64,000 nt of DNA from Pseudoxanthomonas wuyuanensis (GTDB lineage: Bacteria; Pseudomonadota; Gammaproteobacteria; Xanthomonadales; Xanthomonadaceae): NCBI RefSeq assembly GCF_900215535.1, contig NZ_OCND01000001.1, positions 434,001 to 498,000 of the forward strand, given 5' to 3'. A model generated the notes under the pieces. It saw only the letters and a program-made list of their open reading frames with translations. It did no database searches and was not told the DNA's origin. Of the stretch, positions 43,632 to 53,076 are shown piece by piece; position 1 is the stretch's first letter; each line of letters starts with the position of its first letter. A program made the translations under genes and the position numbers.

Positions 43632-45254
43632 ATGGGACGCTATCTTGCATACGCCGCCAGCCTGCTGCTGACCTTGTTGACGCTGGCGCTGGCCCTGCGC
43701 TGGCCGCAGTGGGGTTGGGCGACGCTGGTCTTTGGCCTGCTGGCGCTGCTGGGCAGCTGGGACCTGCTGCAGACCCGCAGCACGCTGCGGCGCAACTATC
43801 CGATCCTGGCGCATTTCCGCTACGGGCTGGAATCGGTGGGCCCGGAAATCCGCCAGTACTTCATCGAAGGCGATACCGCCGAGGTGCCGTTCTCGCGCCA
43901 GCAGCGTTCGCTGGTGTACCAGCGCGCCAAGGGCGTGATGGATGTGGTGCCGTTCGGCAGCCAGCAGGACGTCTACAGCGTCGACTACGAGTGGATCAAC
44001 CATTCGATGGCGCCGGCCTCGATCGATTCGCATGACTTCCGCATCGTGATCGGCGCGGCCTGCGCGCAACCGTATTCGGCCAGCGTGTTCAACATCTCGG
44101 CGATGAGTTTCGGATCGCTGTCGGCCAACGCGGTGCGGGCGCTCAACGAAGGGGCGCGGCGCGGCAACTTCTACCACGATACCGGCGAAGGTTCGATATC
44201 GCCCTACCACCGCGAGAAGGGCGGCGACCTGGTCTGGGAAATCGGTTCGGGCTACTTCGGCTGCCGCGACGAGCATGGCCGGTTCAGCGAGGCGCGCTTT
44301 GTCGAGAATGCGCAGACGTCGCAGGTCAAGATGATCGAACTGAAGCTGTCGCAAGGCGCCAAGCCGGGCCATGGCGGGGTGTTGCCGGCGGTCAAGGTCA
44401 GCCGGGAAATCGCCGCCACGCGCGGCGTTCCGATGGGCCATGACTGCGTGTCGCCGGCCAGCCATTCGGCGTTTTCCACGCCGGTGGGCCTGCTGCAGTT
44501 CGTCGCCCGCCTGCGCGAGTTGTCCGGCGGCAAGCCGACCGGCTTCAAGCTGGCCATCGGCCATCCATGGGAGTGGTTCGGCATCGCCAAGGCCATGCAC
44601 GAAACCGGATTGCTGCCGGATTTCATTGTCGTGGACGGCGCCGAAGGCGGTACCGGCGCGGCGCCGGCCGAGTTCATCGACCATGTCGGCGTGCCGATGC
44701 ACGAGGCGCTGCTGCTGGTGCACAACACGCTCATCGGGCTGGGCCTGCGCGACCGCATCCGCATCGGTGCGGCCGGCCGCATCACCAGCGCCTTCGACAT
44801 CGCCAGGACCATGGCGATGGGGGCGGACTGGTGCAATGCCGCGCGCGGTTTCATGTTCGCGCTGGGCTGCATCCAGTCGATGAGCTGCCACACCGACCGG
44901 TGCCCGACCGGCGTGGCCACCCAGGATCCGCGGCGCTGGCGCAGCCTGGACGTGGCGGACAAATCCGTGCGCGTGCAGCAGTTCCATGACAACACGCTGA
45001 AAGCGCTGCGCGACATGCTGTGCGCCGCCGGCCTGGAGCATCCGCAGCAACTGGGGCCGGAGCACATCCTGCGCCGGGTCTCGCCGACCGAGGTGCGTTC
45101 GCTGGCATCGATTTACCGGTTCGTCGAATTTGGCGAGTTGCTGGACCGTATTCCTGCGCATGCGGTGTTCCGCGACTTCTGGGCCGATGCGCGCAGCGAC
45201 AGTTTCGCCGCGCCGCGCAAGGTCAGCGCGCTGTGCGATTCGAAGGACCGGTAA
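43632..45254 (+). CDS. FMN-binding glutamate-synthase-family protein with N-terminal membrane anchor
   Basis: The ATG at 43632 gives 540 residues. Two N-terminal helices (YLAYAASLLLTLLTLALALR and WGWATLVFGLLALLGSWDLL) precede a glutamate synthase large-subunit-type FMN barrel: FNISAMSFGSLSANAVRALN, GKPTGFKLAIGHPWEW, FIVVDGAEGGTGAAP and ALGCIQSMSCHTDRCPTGVA with the Cys cluster. The glutaminase domain and the small subunit are absent, so it is not a normal GltB. These stand-alone membrane-linked members have no settled function. Confidence 0.85.
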   Translation: MGRYLAYAASLLLTLLTLALALRWPQWGWATLVFGLLALLGSWDLLQTRSTLRRNYPILAHFRYGLESVGPEIRQYFIEGDTAEVPFSRQQRSLVYQRAKGVMDVVPFGSQQDVYSVDYEWINHSMAPASIDSHDFRIVIGAACAQPYSASVFNISAMSFGSLSANAVRALNEGARRGNFYHDTGEGSISPYHREKGGDLVWEIGSGYFGCRDEHGRFSEARFVENAQTSQVKMIELKLSQGAKPGHGGVLPAVKVSREIAATRGVPMGHDCVSPASHSAFSTPVGLLQFVARLRELSGGKPTGFKLAIGHPWEWFGIAKAMHETGLLPDFIVVDGAEGGTGAAPAEFIDHVGVPMHEALLLVHNTLIGLGLRDRIRIGAAGRITSAFDIARTMAMGADWCNAARGFMFALGCIQSMSCHTDRCPTGVATQDPRRWRSLDVADKSVRVQQFHDNTLKALRDMLCAAGLEHPQQLGPEHILRRVSPTEVRSLASIYRFVEFGELLDRIPAHAVFRDFWADARSDSFAAPRKVSALCDSKDR

Positions 45255-45305
45255 CGGGCGGAGACTGCGGCAGGGTGGCGCCGGGCGCCGCCCGCCCGAG
45301 CGCCG

Positions 45306-45662
45306 CTACCGGTCCAGCAGTTCCAGCACCCGCTCCGGTGGCCGGCCGATCGTCGCGCGGCCGGCGTGGACAAAGATGGGGCGTTCGATCAGGCGCGGGT
45401 GCGCGGCCATGGCGGCAATCAGGGCCTCGTCGGCCAGGGAGGCGTCGGCCAGCCCCAGCGCGGCGTACTCGGCTTCGCCGGTACGCAGCAGGGCACGGGC
45501 GGGCAGGCCCAGCAGGGCCAGCAGTTCCCGCAGCGCGGCCGCGGAAGGCGGCTGCTGCAGATAGGGCACAAGCTGCGGCTGGATGCCATGGGCGGCCAGC
45601 AGATCCAGCGCCGCGCGCGACTTGGAACAGCGGGGGTTGTGGTACAGCAGGGTCCGGTTCAT
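45306..45662 (-). CDS. ArsC/Spx-family glutaredoxin-dependent arsenate reductase-like protein
   Basis: The 118-residue protein begins LLYHNPRCSKSRAALDLL, with the catalytic Cys12 in the H-N-P-x-C-S-K-S-R motif. It ends with HPRLIERPIFVHAGRATIGRPPE, the conserved L-I-E/Q-R-P-I block including its Arg residues. Both features mark the ArsC family. No ars operon genes are nearby, so a YfgD-like general role is equally possible. Confidence 0.85.
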   Translation of the reverse strand: MNRTLLYHNPRCSKSRAALDLLAAHGIQPQLVPYLQQPPSAAALRELLALLGLPARALLRTGEAEYAALGLADASLADEALIAAMAAHPRLIERPIFVHAGRATIGRPPERVLELLDR

Positions 45663-45725
45663 CCGGCCAGTCTAATCCGATTGACCAAAGCCGCCGGCCC
45701 CATTACCATTTGCGCCCCGAACATC

Positions 45726-45800
45726 GGGCGGTTAGCTCAGCGGTAGAGCACTGCTTTCACACGGCAGGGGTCACAAGTTCAAACCTTGTACCGCCCACCA
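45726..45800 (+). tRNA. tRNA-Val (CAC)
   Basis: A 75-base cloverleaf: acceptor GGGCGGT pairing with ACCGCCC, D-arm AGCTCAGCGGTAGAGC, anticodon stem CTGCT with loop TTCACAC (CAC), T-arm CAAGTTCAAACCTTG and encoded ACCA. Confidence 0.95.
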
Positions 45801-45824
45801 TATTGGCCTCTCGGCCAGGAAACG

Positions 45825-45850
45825 AAGCCACCCCTGCGGTGGCTTTTTTT
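45825..45850 (+). terminator. Terminator after tRNA-Val
   Basis: AAGCCACC, loop CCTGC, GGTGGCTTTTTTT: a short strong stem followed by seven Ts. Confidence 0.88.
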
Positions 45851-45938
45851 CGCCCGCCATCTTCACATCCTGCCGCTTGCCTGCGGCAAAGCGCCGTCGC
45901 TACTCTCGGCCGTCGACAAGACAAGATGGGAGAAGGAA

Positions 45939-46202
45939 ATGAACGAACTGCTTAGCGGTGGCATGGGCATCCTCGGCATCGTCATCTTCGTTTTTCTGCT
46001 GGCGCTGGCGATCCTGTGGTTTCTGTTGCCGTTCGCGATTTTCGGCACCAAGGACAAATTGAATGCACTGATTGCCGAAAGCCGCCAAATCAATGCCGAA
46101 CTGGCGCGGGTAACGGCCGAACTGCAGGCCACGCGCGCGTTGATCGCGACGCCGCGGGCGGTAGCGGCGGCGCCGCTGCCCGGCGAGCGGCCGATTCTCT
46201 GA
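45939..46202 (+). CDS. Small membrane protein with coiled-coil, 87 residues
   Basis: The ATG at 45939 has GGGAGAAGG upstream. One long hydrophobic stretch (GILGIVIFVFLLALAILWFL) is followed by an amphipathic helix (KLNALIAESRQINAELARVT, then AELQATRALIA) that could form a coiled coil. The tail is Ala/Pro-rich. No family is recognised beyond short membrane-anchored proteins. It ends just before a terminator shared with the convergent peptidase gene. Confidence 0.65.
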   Translation: MNELLSGGMGILGIVIFVFLLALAILWFLLPFAIFGTKDKLNALIAESRQINAELARVTAELQATRALIATPRAVAAAPLPGERPIL

Positions 46203-46242
46203 GCCGCCGTTTTCGGTCTGCCGCGCCGCCATTTCCGCCGCA

Positions 46243-46272
46243 CAAAAAAACACGCCACCCGAAGGTGGCGTG
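46243..46272 (-). terminator. Terminator of the Dcp-type peptidase gene
   Basis: On the minus strand CACGCCACC, loop TTCG, GGTGGCGTG followed by TTTTTTT. Perfect 9-base stem; it may also act for the small plus-strand gene. Confidence 0.85.
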
Positions 46273-46294
46273 ATGGCTGCAATAGCGGCCGTGG

Positions 46295-48472
46295 TTACTT
46301 GCCGGCGTTGCCGGTGGCCGGGGCGGTCAGGCCGCGTTTTTCCAGCAGCGGTTCGATCTTGGGGTCATGGCCGGCGAAATCGCGGAAGATCTTCATCGCG
46401 TCCTGGCTGCCGCCCTGCGACAGCAGGGTCTTGCGGAAATGGTCGCCATTGGCGCGGGTCAGGCCGCCATTGTTCTTGAACCATTCCACGCTGTTGGCGT
46501 CCAGCACTTCCGACCAGATGTAGGCGTAGTAGCCGGCCGAGTAGCCGCCCATGATGTGGCTGAAGTAGGGCGTCTTGTAGCGCGGCGGCACCGGCGGGTA
46601 GTTGATGCCGTCGGCGGTCAGCGCGTCGGCCTCGAACTTCATCACGCCGGCGGCAGCGGGCACCTGATCGGCGGTGATCTGGTGCCAGCGCTGGTCCAGC
46701 ATGGCCGCGCCCAGGTACTCGGTGGTCTTGAAGCCTTCGTTGAACTTGGAGGCGGCGATCACCTTGTCCAGCAGCGCCTGCGGCAGCGGTTCGCCGGTCT
46801 GGTAGTGCTTGGCGTAGTTCTGCAGGATCGACGGCCAGTCGGCCCACATCTCGTTGACCTGCGACGGGTACTCGACGAAATCGCGCGGCACGCTGGTGCC
46901 GCTGAAGTACGGATACTTCACGTTGGAGAACATGCCATGCAGGGCGTGGCCGAATTCATGGAACGTGGTGGTCACCTCGTCCCAGGTCAGCAGGGTCGGT
47001 TCGCCGGCCGGCGGCTTGGGGATGTTGAGATGGTTGGCCACCACCGGCTGAAGGCCGCTCAACGCCGACTGCGATACGTAGGAGTTCATCCACGCGCCGC
47101 CGCGCTTGGATTTGCGCGCGTACATGTCGGCGATGAAGATGGCCAGTTGGCTGCCGTCTTCGTTGAACACGTCATAGACGGTCACGTCAGGATGGTAGAC
47201 CGGCAGGTCGGTGCGCTTCTTGAAGCTCAGCCCGTACAACTGGTTGGCGGCGTAGAAGACGCCGTTTTCCAGCACGTTGTTGAGTTCGAAGTAGGGCTTG
47301 AGCTGCGATTCGTCGAAGTCGTACTTCTCCGCGCGCACTTTTTCGGTGTAGAACGCCCAGTCCCACGGCTCCAGCTTGAAGCTGGGCTCGCCCTTGGCGG
47401 CCTGCTCCTTGTCGATCATCGCCTGCAGATCGGCGGCTTCGCGCTGGGCGTTGGCCACGGCGGCCGGGGCCAGCTGGCCGAGCATCGCGTTGACCGCTTC
47501 CGGCGTGCGCGCGGTCTGGTCTTCCAGGCCGTAGGCGGCGTGGTTGGGGTAGCCCAGCAGCTTGGCGCGGTTGGCGCGCAGCTTCATCACCTTGCTGACG
47601 ATTTCGCGGTTGTCGTATTTGCCGCCCTTGCTGCCGCGGCTGACCGAGGCCTCGTGCAGGCGCTGGCGCAGCGCGCGGTTGGTCAGCTGCGACTCCGGCG
47701 GCTGGCCGGTGGTGTTGAGCAGGGTCAGCACGTACTTGCCTTCCAGGCCGCGCGACTTGGCCTCGTTGGCGGCAGTGGCGATCTGGGCTTCGGTCAGACC
47801 GTCCAGTTCCTCGGCGCTGTCGACGATCACGGCCGATTCATTGACCTCGTCCAGCACGTTCTGGCTGAACTGGGTGCCCAGGCTGGCCAGTTCGGCATTC
47901 ATCTGCTTGAGCGTGGCCTTGTCGGTTTCGGACAGGTTGGCGCCGGCGCGGACGAACTGGGTGTGGTAGCGCTCGATCAGGCGTACGCCTTCGGCGTCCA
48001 GACCCAGCGAGTCGCGCTGCTCGTACAGCGCCTTGATGCGCGCGAACAGCCTGGGATTGAGGTTGATGGCATCGCCGTGGGCGGCGAACCTGGCCGAGTA
48101 GTCAGCGCGCAGCTTGTTGCGGGCATCGTTGGTGTCGGCCCCGACCAGGGCGAAGAACACGGTGGTGGCGCGGTCCAGCACCTGGCCGCTTTTTTCCAGC
48201 GCGATGATGGTGTTGTCGAAGGTTGCCGCCTCGGGATTGTTGGCGATGGCCTCCACTTCCTTCAGCTGCTCGGCCATGCCGGCGTCGAAGGCGGGGCCGA
48301 AATCGCTGTCGGCGATCTTGTCGAACTGCGGGTAGTGCAGCGGCAGCGGGCTTTCGGCAAAGAAGGGATTGGCCGCCTGGGCGGTCTGTGAGGCCGGGGT
48401 GGCGGCCTGGCTGTAGGCGGGCATGGCGAGTCCAAGGGTCGCGGCAAGCGCGATGGCGAGGCGGGTGGTCAT
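46295..48472 (-). CDS. dcp: M3-family peptidyl-dipeptidase (Dcp-like)
   Basis: The ATG at 48472 is preferred over a TTG nine bases up because GGAAGGAAG then has correct spacing. It begins a signal peptide (MTTRLAIALAATLGLAMPAY). The 725-residue protein has the zinc motif F-H-E-F-G-H near residue 506, then the third ligand in FVEYPSQVNEMWA, and other M3 blocks (MYARKSKRGGAWMNSY, GYSAGYYAYIWSEVLDANSV). It removes dipeptides from the C-termini of peptides, predicted in the periplasm. Confidence 0.92.
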   Translation of the reverse strand: MTTRLAIALAATLGLAMPAYSQAATPASQTAQAANPFFAESPLPLHYPQFDKIADSDFGPAFDAGMAEQLKEVEAIANNPEAATFDNTIIALEKSGQVLDRATTVFFALVGADTNDARNKLRADYSARFAAHGDAINLNPRLFARIKALYEQRDSLGLDAEGVRLIERYHTQFVRAGANLSETDKATLKQMNAELASLGTQFSQNVLDEVNESAVIVDSAEELDGLTEAQIATAANEAKSRGLEGKYVLTLLNTTGQPPESQLTNRALRQRLHEASVSRGSKGGKYDNREIVSKVMKLRANRAKLLGYPNHAAYGLEDQTARTPEAVNAMLGQLAPAAVANAQREAADLQAMIDKEQAAKGEPSFKLEPWDWAFYTEKVRAEKYDFDESQLKPYFELNNVLENGVFYAANQLYGLSFKKRTDLPVYHPDVTVYDVFNEDGSQLAIFIADMYARKSKRGGAWMNSYVSQSALSGLQPVVANHLNIPKPPAGEPTLLTWDEVTTTFHEFGHALHGMFSNVKYPYFSGTSVPRDFVEYPSQVNEMWADWPSILQNYAKHYQTGEPLPQALLDKVIAASKFNEGFKTTEYLGAAMLDQRWHQITADQVPAAAGVMKFEADALTADGINYPPVPPRYKTPYFSHIMGGYSAGYYAYIWSEVLDANSVEWFKNNGGLTRANGDHFRKTLLSQGGSQDAMKIFRDFAGHDPKIEPLLEKRGLTAPATGNAGK

Positions 48473-48610
48473 GAAACGCAACTTCCTTCCAGATATGGTC
48501 CATCAAGGGTAACCCAAGGGTCCGCTGCCAACCCATGACGAAAGGCATAGGCGGCAGCGCCCCGGGGCGGCCATGCTGCGGATTGGACTGCCGCCTGGAG
48601 GAAGAGAACC

Positions 48611-50656
48611 GTGAAGCCGAGCCTCGCCGTTTGTCTGCTGCTGTTTTCCTCTCCGCTGATGGCGGCCGAAACCATACGCTATGTGGCACTGGTCGATGGC
48701 GGCACCCAGGCCGGCAGCCAGGTGGTCGTCCATGGCGATGATGGCGTCACCCGGGTCGATTTCATCTTCAAGGACAACGGCCGCGGGCCGGAACTGAAGG
48801 AAGAGTACGAACTGGCCGAGGATGGCACTTTCAAGCGCTACCAGGTCAAGGGCAGCTCCACCTTCGGTGCGCCGGTGGATGAAACCTTCACCCGCGATGG
48901 CGATACCGGTCGCTGGAAATCCACTTCCGATCAGGGCGAGCACCGCTTTTCCGGCACCGCGCTGTACACGCCGCTGGGCGGCACGCCGCAGAGCTCGTCG
49001 GTGGCGATAGCGGCGTTGGCGCGGCGTGCCGACGGCAGGCTGCCGCTGGTTCCCAGCGGCGCGCTGAGCGCGCGCAAGGTCGCCAGCACCGAGGTCGCCA
49101 ATGGCGCGGACAAGCGCCAGGCGGAGCTGCTGGCGCTGACCGGCATCGGCCTGACGCCGACGTTCGTATGGGTGACCGCTGGAGCGCAGCCGCGGCTGTT
49201 TGCCTACATCTTCCCCGGTTTTCTGCAGCTGATCGAAGACGGCTGGCAGGGCAATGCCGACGCCTTGGAGAAGATCCAGAAAGACGCCGAAGGCGAGGCG
49301 CTGGCGGACATGCAGAAGCGGCTGGCCCGTCCGTTGGCCGGCACCACGCTGATTCGCAATGCGCGCATCTTCGACAGCGAGAACGCCGTGCTCGGCGATG
49401 CCGCCGACGTGGCGGTACGCGACGGCCGCATCGTATCGGTCGGGCCTGCCGGAAGCGCCAGCGTGGACGCGCAACAGGTGGTGGATGCCGCAGGCCGCGT
49501 ACTGCTGCCGGGCCTGTACGACATGCACGCCCATGCCGGGCGCTGGGACGGCGGCCTGCAACTGGCAGCCGGTGTGACCAGCATGCGCGACATGGGCAAC
49601 GACAATGCGACCCTGCAGCAGTTGATGGCCGAGCAGAAGGCCGGCACCCTGCTTTCGCCGCAGGTGATAGCCGCCGGATTCATCGAAGGCGAAAGCAAGA
49701 TGTCCGCGCGCCACGGCTTTGTGATCAAGGACCTGGCCGAAGCGAAGAAGGCAGTGGACTGGTACGCCGACAACGGCTACCCGCAGGTCAAGATCTACAA
49801 CTCGTTCCCGAAGGAACTGCTGCGCGAAACCGCCGCGTATGCGCACCAGCGCGGACTGCGCGTCAGCGGCCACGTACCGGCTTTCATGCGCGCGCAGGAG
49901 GTGGTGGAGCAGGGCTACGACGAGCTGCAGCACATCAATCAGCTGCTGCTGAATTTCTTCGTTACCCCCGAAACCGACACCCGCACGCTGGAGCGGTTCT
50001 ATCTGGTGGCCGAGAAGACCGACGGCCTGGATTTCGACTCCAGGCCGGTGCAGGACTTCATTGCGTTGCTGGCGGAAAAGAAGATCGTCGTGGACCCGAC
50101 CCTGGCCACGTTCGAATTCCTGCATCAGCGCGAAGGCCAGCTGTCGCCCATCGTTGCCGATGTGGCCGAACACCTGCCGCCGGACGTGCAGCGCAGCCGC
50201 CGCGCCGCCGAGATGAACATCCCCGACGACGCCACCGGTGCGCGCTACAAGCGTTCGTTCGACAAGCTGGTCGATTTTGTCGGCCGCATGTACCGCGCGG
50301 GCGTACCGCTGGTGGCCGGCACCGACGAACTGCCCGGTTTCACCTTGCAGCGCGAACTGGAACTGTACGTGCAGGCCGGGCTGACGCCGGCCCAGGCGCT
50401 GCAGGTGGCGACCTGGAACGGCGCCAAGTACAGCGGCACGTTGGCCGACAGCGGTTCCATCGCGCCCGGCAAGCAGGCGGATCTGATCCTGGTCGACGGC
50501 GACCCGACCCGCGATATCGCCGACATCCGCAAGGTGGCGCTGGTGATCCAGCGCGACAAGGCCTATTACCCCGGCGAGATCCATCAGGCGCTGGGCATCG
50601 AACCTTTTGCGCCGGCGGTGCAGGTGCAGACGACGGCGACCGCGGCCACGCGCTGA
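48611..50656 (+). CDS. Exported metal-dependent amidohydrolase
   Basis: A 681-residue protein with signal peptide (MKPSLAVCLLLFSSPLMAAE), an N-terminal beta-rich domain of about 200 residues and a TIM-barrel amidohydrolase. Metal ligands can be placed: HxH in LYDMHAHAG, probable carboxylated Lys in YPQVKIYNSF, His in LRVSGHVPA and DELQHINQ, Asp in VAGTDELPGF. The domain ends in PGKQADLILVDGDPT. The imidazolonepropionase-like subfamily is likely; the substrate (a peptide, lactam or cyclic amide) is not readable. A GGAGGAAG precedes the start. Confidence 0.87.
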   Translation: MKPSLAVCLLLFSSPLMAAETIRYVALVDGGTQAGSQVVVHGDDGVTRVDFIFKDNGRGPELKEEYELAEDGTFKRYQVKGSSTFGAPVDETFTRDGDTGRWKSTSDQGEHRFSGTALYTPLGGTPQSSSVAIAALARRADGRLPLVPSGALSARKVASTEVANGADKRQAELLALTGIGLTPTFVWVTAGAQPRLFAYIFPGFLQLIEDGWQGNADALEKIQKDAEGEALADMQKRLARPLAGTTLIRNARIFDSENAVLGDAADVAVRDGRIVSVGPAGSASVDAQQVVDAAGRVLLPGLYDMHAHAGRWDGGLQLAAGVTSMRDMGNDNATLQQLMAEQKAGTLLSPQVIAAGFIEGESKMSARHGFVIKDLAEAKKAVDWYADNGYPQVKIYNSFPKELLRETAAYAHQRGLRVSGHVPAFMRAQEVVEQGYDELQHINQLLLNFFVTPETDTRTLERFYLVAEKTDGLDFDSRPVQDFIALLAEKKIVVDPTLATFEFLHQREGQLSPIVADVAEHLPPDVQRSRRAAEMNIPDDATGARYKRSFDKLVDFVGRMYRAGVPLVAGTDELPGFTLQRELELYVQAGLTPAQALQVATWNGAKYSGTLADSGSIAPGKQADLILVDGDPTRDIADIRKVALVIQRDKAYYPGEIHQALGIEPFAPAVQVQTTATAATR

Positions 50657-50696
50657 AGCGAAAACCGGGATTGTGGGCTAGGGCATGTGGAATGTG

Positions 50697-50775
50697 GGAG
50701 CCGTGCCGGCATGCCGGCACGGGTCAGTCGCGATGAAGCTTTACCGATAGGCCGTCGCGACTGATGTCGCTCCTA
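50697..50775. repeat. Dispersed REP-like repeats with perfect palindrome
   Basis: A 22-base perfect palindrome with arms GTGCCGGC at 50701-50722 is followed by two copies of the GTCGCGA-type sequence: GTCGCGATGAAGC, and GTCGCGACTGATGTCGCTCCTACAAG reading from 50752. The latter unit is a common form of intergenic repeat in Xanthomonadaceae. It lies between convergent genes and probably serves as terminator for both. Confidence 0.6.
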
Positions 50776-50791
50776 CAAGCGATGAGCAGTG

Positions 50792-51391
50792 CTAAGCCAG
50801 CACCTCGTAGCGGCGCACGATCCAGGACAGCTCATACAGCAGCGCGGCCACCGCGAAGCTGCCGTGGTAGGCGGGCCGGCGGGTGGCGATGGCGCCGATG
50901 CAGGCGACCACGTACGCCGCATTGCGGAACCAGTATTCGCCGCCCAACTGGTGCAGATATCCGGCCCCTTTGATGGCGGTGTCGCCGAGATCCACGACGA
51001 ACATCACCGCCAGCAGGCCGAAGAACCAGTGCCGGCGCGTGTAGAAATAATCGCGGTAGTCCTGATAGTCGTCCACGCTTTCGGGAAATATCAGCGCGCA
51101 CAGCAGGTACAGCAGCAATGCGTACAGGGTGACGAAGAAATACAGATTGAAATCCCAATGCGCCTGATGCGCCAGGCGGAACTCCCACCACCAGAAATGC
51201 AGCAGGTAAATGAACATGAAAAGCGCCCATGCCAGATGCACCCAGTAGACCCTGCGCGCCTTGGGCCGTTCGACGATCTTGGCCAGATTGCGCAACAGAT
51301 GGGTCAATCCCAGGCCGACGATCATCCCCAGCAGGATGCGGACGTGGACGTAGAGGGTGGCCATCGATGAGGGATCGGGGGCGTGCTGCAT
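50792..51391 (-). CDS. Polytopic membrane protein of unknown function, 199 residues
   Basis: A start at 51391 (GGAG upstream) or 51364 fits; the long upstream frame has no coding character. About six hydrophobic segments are visible: HVRILLGMIVGLGLTHLL, WVHLAWALFMFIYLLHFWWW, LYFFVTLYALLLYLLCALIF, FGLLAVMFVVDLGDTAI, YVVACIGAIATR and FAVAALLYELSWIV. Charged loops include VDDYQDYRDYFYTRRH. No family recognised. Confidence 0.68.
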   Translation of the reverse strand: MQHAPDPSSMATLYVHVRILLGMIVGLGLTHLLRNLAKIVERPKARRVYWVHLAWALFMFIYLLHFWWWEFRLAHQAHWDFNLYFFVTLYALLLYLLCALIFPESVDDYQDYRDYFYTRRHWFFGLLAVMFVVDLGDTAIKGAGYLHQLGGEYWFRNAAYVVACIGAIATRRPAYHGSFAVAALLYELSWIVRRYEVLA

Positions 51392-51536
51392 CGTCGGCTC
51401 CGAGCTGGACAAGGCGTCGGCAAGGCTAGAGCATTTTCGTATCGGCTGCTCGGAACCGGTAACCGGTAACCGACAGCGGCGGGCGGAAAGCGGGAGCATT
51501 TGATATCGGATGTCTGTTCGAATCGACAATCCGGCC

Positions 51537-51562
51537 TCATCCCGGGCGCAGGGCCGGGATGA
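51537..51562. repeat. Short dispersed hairpin repeat
   Basis: TCATCCCGG, an 8-base loop, CCGGGATGA: a perfect 9-base stem upstream of the glutathione peroxidase gene. The form (CATCCCGG ... CCGGGATG) is typical of intergenic repeats in this family. Confidence 0.5.
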
Positions 51563-51683
51563 CGATTCTGTCGCGACTGGGGCGCAAGGGTTCTGCCGGC
51601 CCATGGGGCGGCTCCCCGGCGGCACGCAGCTTGCCCAATACGGGCAGGCGGTGTCTGATAGCGCAAATCCCAGGGAGACGGCC

Positions 51684-52169
51684 ATGACCACTGCATACGA
51701 TTTTTCCGCCACGGACATCGACGGTTCGGAGCGTCCGCTGTCCGACTATCGGGGCAAGGCGTTGCTCATCGTCAACGTCGCATCCAAGTGCGGCTTCACT
51801 CCGCAATACGCCGGTCTGGAGCAGCTGTGGCGCGATTACCAGGACCGCGGCCTGGTGGTGCTGGGGTTTCCCTGCGACCAGTTCGGGCATCAGGAGCCGG
51901 GCGACGAAGCCGAGATCCGCAGTTTCTGCTCGCTGAATTATGACGTCAGCTTTCCGATGTTCGCCAAGATCGAGGTCAATGGCGACGGCACCCATCCGCT
52001 GTGGCAGTGGTTGAAGCAGCAGAAGAGCGGGCTGTTGGGTATTTCCGCCATCAAATGGAATTTCAGCAAGTTCCTGATTGGTCGCGACGGCAAGGTGATC
52101 AAGCGTTACGCCCCAACCGACAAGCCCGAATCGCTGGCCGGCGATATCGAAAAGGTGCTGGGATCATGA
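51684..52169 (+). CDS. Glutathione peroxidase family protein
   Basis: The ATG at 51684 has GGGAG upstream. The 161-residue thiol peroxidase has the peroxidatic Cys36 in NVASKCGFTPQ, the Gln-containing block VLGFPCDQFGHQEPG and the Trp/Asn block IKWNFSKFL, which form the catalytic tetrad. It is Cys-based, not selenocysteine. It reduces hydroperoxides in the cytosol or periplasm with thioredoxin or glutathione; no signal peptide is seen. Confidence 0.92.
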   Translation: MTTAYDFSATDIDGSERPLSDYRGKALLIVNVASKCGFTPQYAGLEQLWRDYQDRGLVVLGFPCDQFGHQEPGDEAEIRSFCSLNYDVSFPMFAKIEVNGDGTHPLWQWLKQQKSGLLGISAIKWNFSKFLIGRDGKVIKRYAPTDKPESLAGDIEKVLGS

Positions 52170-52189
52170 AGAACCTGCGAACACCAATG

Positions 52190-52232
52190 CCCGGGTAGGA
52201 GCGGCCTTTTCGCGGGATCTTTCGCTGTTCGG
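52190..52232. repeat. Partial dispersed repeat (GTAGGAGCGGCC type)
   Basis: GGGTAGGAGCGGCCTTTTCGCG follows the peroxidase stop. It matches the GTAGGAGCG start of the repeat unit at 50752 read on the other strand. Confidence 0.45.
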
Positions 52233-52296
52233 GTGCTGTTGAGAGGCCCGCGCCGGGGACGGCGTTCCCACGCCGACTATGGCGAATCGAAGACGC

Positions 52297-53076
52297 CTAC
52301 TTCTCGACGAATGCGCGCTCGAAGACGTAGTGGCCGGGCGTGCCGATGCGCGGTGCGGCGACAAAGCCGCGGCCATCCAGCAGCACCCGGAAATCGGCCA
52401 GCATCTGCGGGCTGCCGCAGATCATCGCGCGGTCGCGTTCGGCATCCAGCGGTTCGATGCCCAGCGTGCGCATCATTTCGCCGCTGGCCATCAGATCGGT
52501 CAACCGGCCGTGGTTGCGGAAGGCGTGCCGGGTCACCGCCGGGTAATAGAGCAGCTTCTGGCGAATGACCTCGCCCAGGAACTCGTGCTGCGGCAGTTCC
52601 TTCTCGAAATAATCGCGATAGGCCAGATCGGCTTCGTTGCGCACACCATGGGTCAGGATGACGCGTTCGAAGCGCTCGTAGGTTTCCGGGTCCTTGATGA
52701 TCGACAGCCACGGCGCCAGGCCGGTGCCGGTACCCAGCAGGTACAGGTTGCGGCCGGGATGCAGATCGCTGATCAGCAGCGTGCCGGTGGGCTTGCGACC
52801 AATCAGGATGCTGTCGCCGGGCTGGATGTGCTGCAGGCGCGAGGTCAGCGGGCCGTCGGGCACCTTGATGCTGAAGAACTCCAGTTGCTCTTCCCAGTTG
52901 GCGCTGGCGATCGAATACGCGCGCATCAGCGGCTTGGTTTCGGTCTGCAATCCGATCATCACGAACTGCCCGTTGTCGAAACGGAAGCCGTCGTCGCGGG
53001 TGGTGGTGAAGCTGAAGTAGTCGTCGGTCCAGTGGCGGACGTCCAGCACCGTCTCGGTGCCAAAAGCGGATGACAT
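52297..53076 (-). CDS. fpr: Ferredoxin-NADP reductase
   Basis: The ATG at 53076 gives 259 residues, the usual Fpr length. FAD-binding RAYSIASANWEE and the loop GPLTSRLQHIQPGD, NADP-binding LLGTGTGLAPWLSI, and the C-terminal MICGSPQMLADF and GHYVFERAFVEK are characteristic. It transfers electrons between NADPH and ferredoxin or flavodoxin and supports oxidative stress defence and Fe-S metabolism. The C-terminus ends in Val-Glu-Lys, as in bacterial type Fpr. Confidence 0.93.
   Translation of the reverse strand: MSSAFGTETVLDVRHWTDDYFSFTTTRDDGFRFDNGQFVMIGLQTETKPLMRAYSIASANWEEQLEFFSIKVPDGPLTSRLQHIQPGDSILIGRKPTGTLLISDLHPGRNLYLLGTGTGLAPWLSIIKDPETYERFERVILTHGVRNEADLAYRDYFEKELPQHEFLGEVIRQKLLYYPAVTRHAFRNHGRLTDLMASGEMMRTLGIEPLDAERDRAMICGSPQMLADFRVLLDGRGFVAAPRIGTPGHYVFERAFVEK

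Noticed and set aside
46367-48391. 674-residue plus-strand open frame opposite the Dcp-type peptidase
   Set aside because: It is antisense to a complete M3 peptidase with HEFGH motif, signal peptide and terminator.
48503-50584. 693-residue minus-strand frame opposite the amidohydrolase
   Set aside because: Antisense shadow; the sense gene has metal-binding motifs and a signal peptide.
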